Part shown: piece after piece, positions 41,904 to 49,565 of the stretch
Position numbering within the stretch: the first letter of the stretch is position 1
Layout: every line of letters begins with the position of its first letter
Source: Tepidicaulis sp002389665
GTDB taxonomy: Bacteria; Pseudomonadota; Alphaproteobacteria; Parvibaculales; Parvibaculaceae
Direction of reading: 5' to 3'
DNA: 64,000 nt
NCBI RefSeq assembly: GCF_965222285.1
Contig: NZ_OZ244942.1
Span: forward strand, 1,736,001-1,800,000
Position numbers and translations under genes: made by a program
Notes under the pieces: model-generated
The model's input: the letters and a program-made list of their open reading frames with translations, nothing else
The model's database searches: none
What the model was told of the DNA's origin: nothing

Positions 41904-43202
41904 TTACTGCGTGAGAGAGGTGGTGCGCACGCGCTTGTCGAGGCTGTAAATGTCGTCGCGGAAATTCACCACACCGTCCGCGCTCACCCAGGCGGTCAGA
42001 TAAAGCAGATAGACGGGCACGGGCTCGCCCAGCGCCACATCCATCCGGTTACCGGAGGCGACGGTGCTGTCCACCTTGCGCCGGTCCCAGCCATCCGTCT
42101 CGCTCAGAAGCCAGGCGACGAGATCGTGCACTTTGTCGACGCGCACGCAGCCCGAAGAATAAGCGCGCGCATTACGCCCGAAAAGGCTCTTGGACGGCGT
42201 GTCATGCAGATAGACCGCATGCGGGTTCGGGAAGTGAATTTTCACCGTGCCGAGCGAGTTGCGCCGGCTCGGGTCCTGGCGCAGGCGCAGACGCTCGGCC
42301 GAAGCCGACGACCAGTCCACATTATACGGATTGATCTCGCGCGGATTGGGCCCGTAATCGGAAAGGACGCGGATACCCATGCGCTTCAAATATCCCGGAT
42401 CCCGGCGGGCTTTCGGGATGATGTCTTTCTTGGCGATGCTCTGCGGCACGTTCCAATAAGGGTTGAAGGCAATGAATGTGATCTTGCTTTCATATTCCGG
42501 GGTCTGACGGTCCGTCTTGCCGACGATGACGCGGCGGCGCAGTTCCACGCGCCCGTCCGAAACGGCTTCGACTTCCTGACCCGCAATATTCACGAAGACA
42601 TAGCGCCGCCCAAGCGTCGCCGACTGTTCGTTCAGGCGCTTCAGATTAACGGCAAGCTGCTTGATGCGCGTTTCGACCGGCACATTCATGGCGGCCAGCG
42701 TGCGCGCGCCGATGATGCCGTCCGGCGTCAGCCCGTGGCGGCTTTGAAAGCGGCGCACCGCATCGAAAACACTCTCATCGTAAATGTTGGGATCGCCGCC
42801 GGAGGCCGCAAGATCGCCCGTCGCCACCAGCCGCTTACGGATCAGCGCGAGGCGCGCATCGCGCATGCCCTTTTCGATCTTCTCGCCTTGCGGGATGGGC
42901 TCCCAGCCGCCCCATTCCTGGATCTGCTCATACATGGACATGGCGCGCAGGAGCGGCCAGAAGCCAGCATCGCCCAGCGTCGGGATCGTCGAGCGGCTGA
43001 CCCGGCTTTCCACCACCTCGGCCTGCGAGGAGGTGGCCCAGGGGTCCACCCATTGCAATTTCCAGGGATCGAAAGCCTGATCGGCGGCCTCTGCCTTCAG
43101 CGGCGCGGCGAGGACCGAGACGGCGCACAGGAAAACGAACGCGAGCGCGTTCAGCCGCGCTGCGCCCTGCCGCTCATGCCCCCAAGCACCCGAGTAACTC
43201 AC
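41904..43202 (-). CDS. L,D-transpeptidase (YcbB/YkuD domain), LdtP-like
   Basis: This 432-residue periplasmic enzyme forms 3-3 peptidoglycan cross-links. A signal peptide ends at about AEAA (residue 40), a peptidoglycan-binding domain covers about 141-172 (VFDAVRRFQSRHGLTPDGIIGARTL), and the YkuD catalytic domain follows. Its active site is H333 in VYLHDTPSKSLFG and C352 in RAYSSGCVRVD. The layout is that of the large LdtD/YcbB type. An LdtR-like regulator gene lies two genes away (44271), and an 11-bp-phased repeat sits 24 bases upstream of the start, so regulation by LdtR is plausible. Confidence 0.94.
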   Translation of the reverse strand: MSYSGAWGHERQGAARLNALAFVFLCAVSVLAAPLKAEAADQAFDPWKLQWVDPWATSSQAEVVESRVSRSTIPTLGDAGFWPLLRAMSMYEQIQEWGGWEPIPQGEKIEKGMRDARLALIRKRLVATGDLAASGGDPNIYDESVFDAVRRFQSRHGLTPDGIIGARTLAAMNVPVETRIKQLAVNLKRLNEQSATLGRRYVFVNIAGQEVEAVSDGRVELRRRVIVGKTDRQTPEYESKITFIAFNPYWNVPQSIAKKDIIPKARRDPGYLKRMGIRVLSDYGPNPREINPYNVDWSSASAERLRLRQDPSRRNSLGTVKIHFPNPHAVYLHDTPSKSLFGRNARAYSSGCVRVDKVHDLVAWLLSETDGWDRRKVDSTVASGNRMDVALGEPVPVYLLYLTAWVSADGVVNFRDDIYSLDKRVRTTSLTQ

Positions 43203-43225
43203 GTCTGCCCACCTTTGCCCAATAG

Positions 43226-43244
43226 GTTAACGGTCTGTTAACGG
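43226..43244. repeat. Phased GTTAACGG direct repeat upstream of the L,D-transpeptidase
   Basis: GTTAACGG occurs at 43226-43233 and again at 43237-43244, 11 bases apart, about one helical turn. Each copy contains the palindrome GTTAAC. The position, 24 bases upstream of the transpeptidase start in the gap before the DUF1295 gene, is suited to an operator. Confidence 0.5.
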
Positions 43245-43405
43245 GGCACGGAAGTCAAACCGATTCGGCCTAAATGGCCTTAAATGAGACAGAAAGCCTC
43301 ACTTTCGGCAGGAAACCGCGCCTCCTGGGCCTTACTCAGCAAGGCGGATGCCAAATGCAACGATTTCCGCCACACTCCGGGACAATGGCAAATGGTGGAC
43401 ATGTC

Positions 43406-44260
43406 ATGGAAAGCGCACCCTTTACCCTGATCGAGCCCCGGCTCATGGCCTCCTGGCCGCTATACCTGCTGGCAAGCGCCCTGGCGGTCGCAGCCCTGAT
43501 GGGGGCCGTCTGGCTCTGGAGCCTGAAGCGGCGTGATGTGAGCATGGTGGATGCCTTCTGGGCGCCGGGCTTTGCTCTCATCGCCTGGACGCTCCTGATC
43601 CTGACGCGCAACGTCACCCCCTTCACCCTGCTCCTGGTTTTCCTGACGACCTTCTGGGCGATCCGGCTGGGCACCTATCTCGCCTCGCGCTGGCTCTTCC
43701 ACGCCGAAGAGGACCGGCGTTATGCGGCCATGCGCGCCCATCACGGGGAGCGCTTCGGCCGGGTCAGCCTCTATACGGTGTTCGGCCTGCAGGCGGCGCT
43801 CATGTGGCTCATCGCCCTGCCGCTGCAGCTTGCGATCCTCACCGTGCCGAGCCCCACGCTCGGGGTGCTCGGCTTCATGGGCGCGGCGCTCTTCCTCATC
43901 GGCTTTTCGCTGGAGGCGGCAGCCGACGCTCAGCTTCATGCCTTCAAGGCGGATCCGGCGAATGAGGACAAAGTGATGGAGAGCGGCCTTTGGGGCTGGA
44001 GCCGGCATCCGAATTATTTCGGCAATGCCGTGCTTTGGTGGGGGCTCTTTCTCGCCGCAGCGGAAGCGGAAGCGGCGCGCTGGGCGTTCCTGGCCCCTGC
44101 CCTCATGACCTTCCTGCTGCTGCGCGTCTCCGGCGTGCGGCTACTGGAAAAGACCATCGCGAAGCGCCGCCCGGATTACGAAAGCTACAAGACCCGCGTA
44201 AATGCATTTGTGCCGCTCCCTCCGGGCTGGAGGAAACGGCACAAAAGTCTCGAACGCTGA
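43406..44260 (+). CDS. DUF1295 (steroid 5-alpha reductase-like) membrane protein
   Basis: This protein of 284 residues has about six transmembrane helices and the DUF1295 signatures: DVSMVDAFWAPGFALIAW, RRYAAMRAHHGERFGRVSLYTVFGLQ, HAFKADPANEDKVMESGLWGWSRHPNYFGNAVLWWGLFLAA and KRRPDYESYKTRVNAFVPLPP. Family members resemble steroid reductases and isoprenylcysteine methyltransferases; substrate is unknown. Start at 43406 follows GGTGG; 43385 is an alternative. It lies between the L,D-transpeptidase and ldtR, and converges on ldtR with 10 bases between. Confidence 0.88.
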   Translation: MESAPFTLIEPRLMASWPLYLLASALAVAALMGAVWLWSLKRRDVSMVDAFWAPGFALIAWTLLILTRNVTPFTLLLVFLTTFWAIRLGTYLASRWLFHAEEDRRYAAMRAHHGERFGRVSLYTVFGLQAALMWLIALPLQLAILTVPSPTLGVLGFMGAALFLIGFSLEAAADAQLHAFKADPANEDKVMESGLWGWSRHPNYFGNAVLWWGLFLAAAEAEAARWAFLAPALMTFLLLRVSGVRLLEKTIAKRRPDYESYKTRVNAFVPLPPGWRKRHKSLER

Positions 44261-44270
44261 AAACGCAGTA

Positions 44271-44786
44271 CTAGAGGCGGAAGCGGATCTGATCCGTCCA
44301 GAAGCGTTCAAGCTTAAACAGAGTGGAGTTGAGCATTTCCAGCTCGTCCATGCGGATATCCGCAACCTGCTCGAGCTGCTGCCAATGGCGGTCGTAGAGC
44401 GCTTCCACGACCTCGCGAATTTCGTGGCCCATATCGGTCAGCTTCACACGCACCGAGCGGCGGTCCTGATCGGAGCGCTGGTGGTTGATATAACCGGCCT
44501 CGACCAGCTTTTTCAGATTGTAGGAAACGTTGGACCCGAGATAGTGGCCGCGCGTGCGCAGTTCGCCCGCCGTCATTTCCTGGTTGCCAATGTTGAAAAT
44601 CAGGAGCGCCTGGACGCTGTTGATTTCCGTGTTGCCCATCCGGTCCAGTTCATCCTTGATCACATCCAGAAGACGGCGGTGAAGCCGCTCTACAAGCGTC
44701 AACGATTTGAGATAGACGTCATGGCTTTCGGTGGCCTCATTGCCTGCCGTGGCTTCTGCCGCGTTGCTGCTCATCGAATGCATCAT
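44271..44786 (-). CDS. ldtR: MarR family regulator, LdtR-like
   Basis: This 171-residue winged-helix regulator closely follows the pattern of LdtR, the L,D-transpeptidase regulator of Liberibacter and Sinorhizobium: LTLVERLHRRLLDVIKDELDR, NSVQALLIFNIGNQEMTAGELR, GHYLGSNVSYNLKKLVEAGYINHQRSDQDRRSVRVKLT and, at the end, LERFWTDQIRFRL. LdtR is known to bind benzbromarone-type ligands and to control an L,D-transpeptidase gene. The genomic link to the transpeptidase at 41904 is kept here, with one gene between. The start has GAGGA 4 bases upstream. Confidence 0.9.
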   Translation of the reverse strand: MMHSMSSNAAEATAGNEATESHDVYLKSLTLVERLHRRLLDVIKDELDRMGNTEINSVQALLIFNIGNQEMTAGELRTRGHYLGSNVSYNLKKLVEAGYINHQRSDQDRRSVRVKLTDMGHEIREVVEALYDRHWQQLEQVADIRMDELEMLNSTLFKLERFWTDQIRFRL

Positions 44787-45087
44787 CTAATCCTCAAACT
44801 ACTTATCCCCGCACACCCCCCTTCGCACAGATAAGCAGTGCCCGGGACGTACGTCTGCCATGGGGAAGAGCTTAAGACAGCTGAACTAATGAGCCCTTAA
44901 AGCAAATGTTCGCATTTTGCCTTTCGCAAAAATTTGCAGCGATTTCGGATATAAATTTCGCGATTCCGCGCGCACGGGACGCCGCGACCTGCCGCGATAC
45001 TTAATGGCGGATAAACAAACGCACTCCTGCGCCCCGCCTCTGGCTCATTCCGGTACAGCGGCGCGTCAGGATTTCTAATGGAAAACC
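44787..45087. other. 301-base intergenic region upstream of ldtR
   Basis: No gene is supported. The centre (about 44880-44965) is AT-rich against GC-rich flanks and probably carries the ldtR promoter. The right end is the 3' side of the 3-hydroxyisobutyrate dehydrogenase gene, with no clear terminator hairpin. Confidence 0.5.
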
Positions 45088-45978
45088 TTAAAGTTCACCG
45101 CGCAGCAATTTGATGATTCCCGAAAAGTCGATGCTGTCCTGCCCCGAGGCTTCGACCATCGCATAAAGCGAGGCGGCCATGGCGCCGAGCGGGGTCGCGG
45201 CATGAGCGCTCTGCGCGGCGTCCTGTGCAAGACGTAAATCCTTCAGCATCATCGCCGCGGTAAAGCCGGGCTTGTAATCATTATTGGCCGGGGATGCCGG
45301 CACCGGCCCCGGCACCGGGCAATAGGAGGTCATAGACCAGCACTGGCCTGAGGCGGTGGAAGAAATATCGAACAGCGTCTGCGCATCGAGGCCCAGCTTT
45401 TCGGCCAGCAGAAACGCCTCGCTCGTGCCGATCATGGAAATGCCGAGCAGCATGTTGTTGCAGACCTTGGCGACCTGGCCGTTCCCGGCGGCGCCCGCAT
45501 GGAAGACATTCTTGCCCATGATATCGAGCAAGGGCTTGGCCTGATCGAAGGCGGCTTTCTCCCCGCCCACCATGAAGGTAAGCGTGCCCGCCTGCGCCCC
45601 GCCGACGCCGCCCGAGACGGGCGCGTCCACCATTTCCATCCCCGCCTCGCGGGCAAGGCCAATTACCTTGCGCGCCGTCGGCACGTCGATGGTGGAAGAA
45701 TCGATGAAGAGCGTGCCCTTCGCGGCCTTTGACAGAAGCCCGCCCTCGCCGAGATAAACGCTTTCGACATGGGGCCCGGCAGGGAGCATCGTCACCACGA
45801 CTTCCGCGCCTTTGACGGCATCGCCCGCCTTGGTCGCCGCTTTCGCGCCTGCCGTCACCAGCGTATCCACAGCCTCTTTCGAAAGGTCGAAGACGGTCAG
45901 CTCATGGCCCGCCTTGACCAGATTGAGCGCCATGGGTCCGCCCATATTTCCAAGCCCGATAAAGCCGATCGCCGTCAT
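45088..45978 (-). CDS. mmsB: 3-hydroxyisobutyrate dehydrogenase
   Basis: This NAD-dependent enzyme oxidises 3-hydroxyisobutyrate to methylmalonate semialdehyde in valine breakdown. The 296-residue protein has the nucleotide-binding start IGFIGLGNMGGPMALNLVKAGH, VVVTMLPAGPHVESVY, FIDSSTIDV, DAPVSGGVGGAQAGTLTFMVGG, and the catalytic lysine region GQVAKVCNNMLLGISMIGTSEA. The insert SMTSYCPVPGPVPASPANNDYKPGF is typical of true HIBADH. The ATG at 45978 follows GGAGGAAG. It lies 80 bases after the hydrolase gene in the same operon. Confidence 0.95.
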   Translation of the reverse strand: MTAIGFIGLGNMGGPMALNLVKAGHELTVFDLSKEAVDTLVTAGAKAATKAGDAVKGAEVVVTMLPAGPHVESVYLGEGGLLSKAAKGTLFIDSSTIDVPTARKVIGLAREAGMEMVDAPVSGGVGGAQAGTLTFMVGGEKAAFDQAKPLLDIMGKNVFHAGAAGNGQVAKVCNNMLLGISMIGTSEAFLLAEKLGLDAQTLFDISSTASGQCWSMTSYCPVPGPVPASPANNDYKPGFTAAMMLKDLRLAQDAAQSAHAATPLGAMAASLYAMVEASGQDSIDFSGIIKLLRGEL

Positions 45979-46058
45979 CTCTTCCTCCCGCTTTCTATTG
46001 TTCCGTTTTGCGCGGCCTGACCGGAGCATAACGGTGATTGATAGCCAGCCGCGTCACC

Positions 46059-47096
46059 TTAAAACGTCAGCTCGCCCGCTCCCAGGTCTGCAAAATAAGC
46101 CTGCACCATGTCATCGCTGACGCCATCCAGCGTGGCCGGGTCCCATTTCGGCGCCTGGTCCTTGTCGATCACGACGGCCCGCACGCCCTCATAAAAGTCA
46201 TGCCCCGCCATGAAGCGGTTCGTCAGGCGGAACTCAAGCTGCATGCAGGCATCGAAATCGAGTTTCGCGCCCGCCCGCACTTGTGCAAAGGCAACTTTGG
46301 TTGAAAGCGGGCTTTTCGCGCGGATGGTCTTCGCCGTTTCCTGCGCCCAGCCGCTGCCTGCCGCATCGAGGGAGGCGAGAATTTCTTCGACGCTTCCCCC
46401 GGCAAAATGCGTGTCGATGGCCGCGCGCACTTCGGCAAGCGGCGCCTCGCCCGCAGGTTCGGCAAACAAGTCGATCACTTCGCCCGGCTCTGCATCGCCC
46501 TTGGCAAGCGCGGCCTTCAGTTCTTCCAGCTTTTCCGACGGCACGAAGACATCGGCAAGGCCGGCATAAAGACAGTCAGCCGCTTTCAGCCGCGCGCCGG
46601 TCAGTGCCAGATACATGCCGACCTCGCCGGGGCAACGCGGCAGGAAATAGGTTCCGCCCACATCCGGGAAAAGGCCGATCCCCGTTTCCGGCATCGCAAA
46701 AAGCGTGCGCTCGCTCACCACCCGGTGCGCGCCGTGGATGGACAGGCCGACGCCGCCGCCCATATCGATCCCGTCGATCAGCGCTACATAAGGCTTCGGG
46801 TATTTCTTGATGAAGCGGTTGAGCCGGTATTCTTCCCGATAAAAATCGATCTGTGTGCGGTCCTTCGCTTTGCCCCAATCATGCAGCGCGCGAATGTCCC
46901 CGCCCGCGCAAAAAGCTTTCTCGCCCGCCCCTTGCACAACAACGCAAGAGACGGCCTCATCCGCTGCCCAGGCCTCAAGCTGGGGATGCAGCGCGCGCAC
47001 CATGGCGAGCGTCAGCGCATTCAACGCCTTCGGTCGGTTCAGCGTGACAAACCCGGCAGCGCCTTCGCGCTCGAACAGGACTTCTTCCTCACTCAT
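46059..47096 (-). CDS. 3-hydroxyisobutyryl-CoA hydrolase
   Basis: This 345-residue crotonase-family hydrolase releases 3-hydroxyisobutyrate from its CoA ester in valine breakdown. Key blocks are VTLNRPKALNALTLAMVRAL, KAFCAGGDIRALHDW, YPKPYVALIDGIDMGGGVGLSIHGAHRV, MPETGIGLFPDVGGTYFLPR (with the E and D catalytic residues of HIBCH) and FRLTNRFMAGHDFYEGVRAVVIDKDQAPKW. These distinguish it from enoyl-CoA hydratases. It follows the acyl-CoA dehydrogenase gene by 8 bases. Confidence 0.94.
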   Translation of the reverse strand: MSEEEVLFEREGAAGFVTLNRPKALNALTLAMVRALHPQLEAWAADEAVSCVVVQGAGEKAFCAGGDIRALHDWGKAKDRTQIDFYREEYRLNRFIKKYPKPYVALIDGIDMGGGVGLSIHGAHRVVSERTLFAMPETGIGLFPDVGGTYFLPRCPGEVGMYLALTGARLKAADCLYAGLADVFVPSEKLEELKAALAKGDAEPGEVIDLFAEPAGEAPLAEVRAAIDTHFAGGSVEEILASLDAAGSGWAQETAKTIRAKSPLSTKVAFAQVRAGAKLDFDACMQLEFRLTNRFMAGHDFYEGVRAVVIDKDQAPKWDPATLDGVSDDMVQAYFADLGAGELTF

Positions 47097-47104
47097 GAGA
47101 AGCC

Positions 47105-48244
47105 TTACTCCTTCAATAGTTCGCGCGCGATGATGACGCGCATGATCTCGTTCGTGCCCTCGAGGATCTGATGCACGCGCAGATCGCGCACATGCCGCTC
47201 CAGCGGGTAATCGTTCAGATAGCCGTAACCGCCATGGATCTGCAGCGCTTCGTTGGCCACACGGAAGCCCGTATCCGTGGCAAAGCGCTTGGCCATGGCC
47301 GCGAACATCGTGGCGTCATGCGTCTTCGCATCCACCTTGACGGCGGCTTGGAGAAGCAGAAGCCGGGCGGCTTCCAGCTCCGTCGCCATATCGGCAAGCT
47401 TGAACTGCAGAGCCTGGAAATCGGCAAGCGGGCGGCCGAACTGCTCGCGCTCCTTCATATAGGTGCGCGCCGTTTCAAGCGCCCCGCGCGCCGTGCCGAG
47501 CGAGCAGGCACCGATATTGAGGCGGCCCCCATCAAGCCCGCTCATGGCGATTTTGAAGCCCTGGCCTTCCGTGCCCAGAAGATTGGCCGCGGGCACACGC
47601 GCATCCTCGAAAATCACCTGCCGCGTCGGCTGGCTCTTCCAGCCCATCTTCTTTTCATCCGCGCCGAAGGAAACGCCCGGCATGTCCTTCTCGATGATCA
47701 GGCAGGAAATGCCTTTCGCGCCCTCGCCGCCCGTGCGCACCATGCAGACATAAATGTCCGATACGCCGGCGCCGGAAATGAAGGCCTTGCCGCCATTGAG
47801 AACGTATTCGTCCCCGTCCTTCACGGCCTTGGTGCGCAGCGAGGCCGCATCCGAGCCCGAGCCCGGCTCCGTCAGGCAATAGCTTGCGATCTTTTTCATG
47901 GAGGTGAGATCGGGCAGGTATTTCCGGCGCTGCTCTTCCGTCCCATACATGTCGATCATCCAGGACGCCATATTGTGGATCGAGATGAAAGACGCCGTGG
48001 AGGTGCAGCCCCGGGACAGCGCCTCGAAGATCAGCGCCGCATCGAGCCGGGTGAGCGCGGAGCCGCCCACATCCTCGCGCACATAAATTCCGGCAAAACC
48101 GAGGCCCGCCGCCTCGCGCATCACATCCACGGGAAAATGCGAGGTTCTGTCCCATTCGGCGGCATGGGGGGCCAATTTATCGGCGGCAAATTGCGCCGCC
48201 ATATCCTGAATGGCGCGCTGCTGTTCATCGAGCTCGAATTGCAT
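47105..48244 (-). CDS. Acyl-CoA dehydrogenase, probably isobutyryl-CoA dehydrogenase
   Basis: This 379-residue flavoenzyme oxidises an acyl-CoA and passes electrons to ETF. Signatures are YCLTEPGSGSDAASLRT, KAFISGAGVSDIYVCMVRTG, GGRLNIGACSLGTARGALE, REQFGRPLADFQALQFKLADMATE and the C-terminal QILEGTNEIMR with the catalytic-base glutamate. Position in an operon with HIBYL-CoA hydrolase and HIBADH makes isobutyryl-CoA the likely substrate. The ATG at 48244 follows GGGAGGA; a 51-residue longer frame overlaps the divergent hemB promoter. Confidence 0.93.
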   Translation of the reverse strand: MQFELDEQQRAIQDMAAQFAADKLAPHAAEWDRTSHFPVDVMREAAGLGFAGIYVREDVGGSALTRLDAALIFEALSRGCTSTASFISIHNMASWMIDMYGTEEQRRKYLPDLTSMKKIASYCLTEPGSGSDAASLRTKAVKDGDEYVLNGGKAFISGAGVSDIYVCMVRTGGEGAKGISCLIIEKDMPGVSFGADEKKMGWKSQPTRQVIFEDARVPAANLLGTEGQGFKIAMSGLDGGRLNIGACSLGTARGALETARTYMKEREQFGRPLADFQALQFKLADMATELEAARLLLLQAAVKVDAKTHDATMFAAMAKRFATDTGFRVANEALQIHGGYGYLNDYPLERHVRDLRVHQILEGTNEIMRVIIARELLKE

Positions 48245-48378
48245 GACGATCCTCCCATAACGGGTTCTTGGGCGGGTTCTGAACCGGGCGTTCAGGAAGG
48301 CGAGCCCGTTTGCAAAGGGTGATAACGCGGCTTCGAGCGGCATTGCAACCGCCTCTTGACCGGGATATGAGATGCTCC

Positions 48379-49404
48379 ATGACAAAGAACCCACCATCCT
48401 TCGGTTCCCCTGCGTCTTCGGGCGCGGCTTTCCCGGGAACCCGCATGCGCCGGAACCGCAAGGCGGACTGGGCGCGGCGGCTCGTCGCCGAGAACACCCT
48501 TTCGGTCAATGATCTGATCTGGCCCCTTTTCCTACAGGAAGAGCCGGGCCGCAGCCCCATCGCCTCCATGCCGGGGGTGGACCGGCTGGGCGTCGATGAG
48601 GCGGTGAAGGCAGCGGAGAACGCGGCCAAGCTCGGCATTCCCGTGATCGCGCTCTTTCCCTACACCGATGGCGCAAGCCGGAACGAGACGGGCACGCTGG
48701 CGACCGATGAGAACAATCTCGTCTGCCGCACGGTGCGGGCCGTCAAAAAGGCGGTGCCGGAAGTCGGCATCCTCTGCGATGTGGCGCTCGACCCATATAC
48801 GAGCCACGGCCATGACGGGCTTTTGAAGGACGGCATCATCCTCAACGATGAAACCGTTGAAGTACTGGTGCGCCAGGCGCTGATCCAGGTGGACGCCGGC
48901 TGCGACATCATCGCGCCCTCCGATATGATGGACGGGCGCATCGGCGCCATCCGCGCCGCGCTGGAAAGCGCCGGGCACCAAGACACGCAGATCATGGCCT
49001 ATGCGGCGAAATACGCCTCCGCCTTCTACGGCCCCTTCCGGGACGCCATCGGCTCGACTGCGGCTCTCAAAGGCGACAAGCGCACTTACCAAATGGATGC
49101 GGCGAATTCCGACGAAGCGCTGCGCGAAGTCGGCCTCGACATTGCCGAAGGCGCGGACATGGTCATGGTCAAACCGGGCATGCCCTATCTCGATATCGTG
49201 ACGAAAGTGAAGCAGGCCTTCGCCGTGCCGACTTTCGCCTATCAGGTGTCGGGCGAATATTCGATGCTGGCCGGGGCCTGCGATCAAGGCTGGCTCGACC
49301 GCGAGCGCGTTATCCTGGAAAGCCTGCTCGGCTTCAAACGCGCCGGCGGCGACGGGGTGCTGACCTATTTCGCGAAGGAAGCGGCGGAGTTGCTGCGGCG
49401 CTGA
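48379..49404 (+). CDS. hemB: Delta-aminolevulinic acid dehydratase (porphobilinogen synthase)
   Basis: HemB joins two ALA molecules to porphobilinogen. The 341-residue protein has Schiff-base lysines K211 (AYAAKYASAFYGPFR) and K265 (MVMVKPGMPY). The active-site metal region reads DVALDPYTSHGHDG, with Asp (134, 138, 146) where zinc enzymes have Cys, so this is the zinc-independent, Mg-type enzyme. The start at 48379 has a weak ribosome site; M46 within a conserved MRRNRK region is too short. It diverges from the valine operon and is followed by palindromic repeats. Confidence 0.96.
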   Translation: MTKNPPSFGSPASSGAAFPGTRMRRNRKADWARRLVAENTLSVNDLIWPLFLQEEPGRSPIASMPGVDRLGVDEAVKAAENAAKLGIPVIALFPYTDGASRNETGTLATDENNLVCRTVRAVKKAVPEVGILCDVALDPYTSHGHDGLLKDGIILNDETVEVLVRQALIQVDAGCDIIAPSDMMDGRIGAIRAALESAGHQDTQIMAYAAKYASAFYGPFRDAIGSTAALKGDKRTYQMDAANSDEALREVGLDIAEGADMVMVKPGMPYLDIVTKVKQAFAVPTFAYQVSGEYSMLAGACDQGWLDRERVILESLLGFKRAGGDGVLTYFAKEAAELLRR

Positions 49405-49430
49405 CATTTCTATGCCGCAGACTGAGTGTG

Positions 49431-49453
49431 GACCCCGGCACAGAGGCCGGGGT
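49431..49453. repeat. GC-rich palindromic element 1 (REP-like)
   Basis: ACCCCGGC (49432-49439) and GCCGGGGT (49446-49453) form an 8-bp stem with a 6-base loop, flanked by GG and GAC. It shares the form GGACCCCGG...CCGGGGTGAC with element 2, in inverted orientation. This is a common intergenic palindrome type in alphaproteobacteria. Confidence 0.8.
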
Positions 49454-49503
49454 GACAACCTGAGCGAGCTGCGGGGCACTGCCCCTCACAAATTCCAGAC
49501 GTC

Positions 49504-49524
49504 ACCCCGGGCTTGACCCGGGGT
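49504..49524. repeat. GC-rich palindromic element 2 (REP-like)
   Basis: ACCCCGGG (49504-49511) and CCCGGGGT (49517-49524) form an 8-bp stem with loop CTTGA. With element 1, 50 bases upstream in opposite orientation, it makes a two-unit cluster between hemB and the decarboxylase gene, which are convergent. It may serve as a transcription end. Confidence 0.8.
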
Positions 49525-49565
49525 CCAAGCAACCTTCCGACTTGCCGCAGCTTCCCGGTAGCCCC

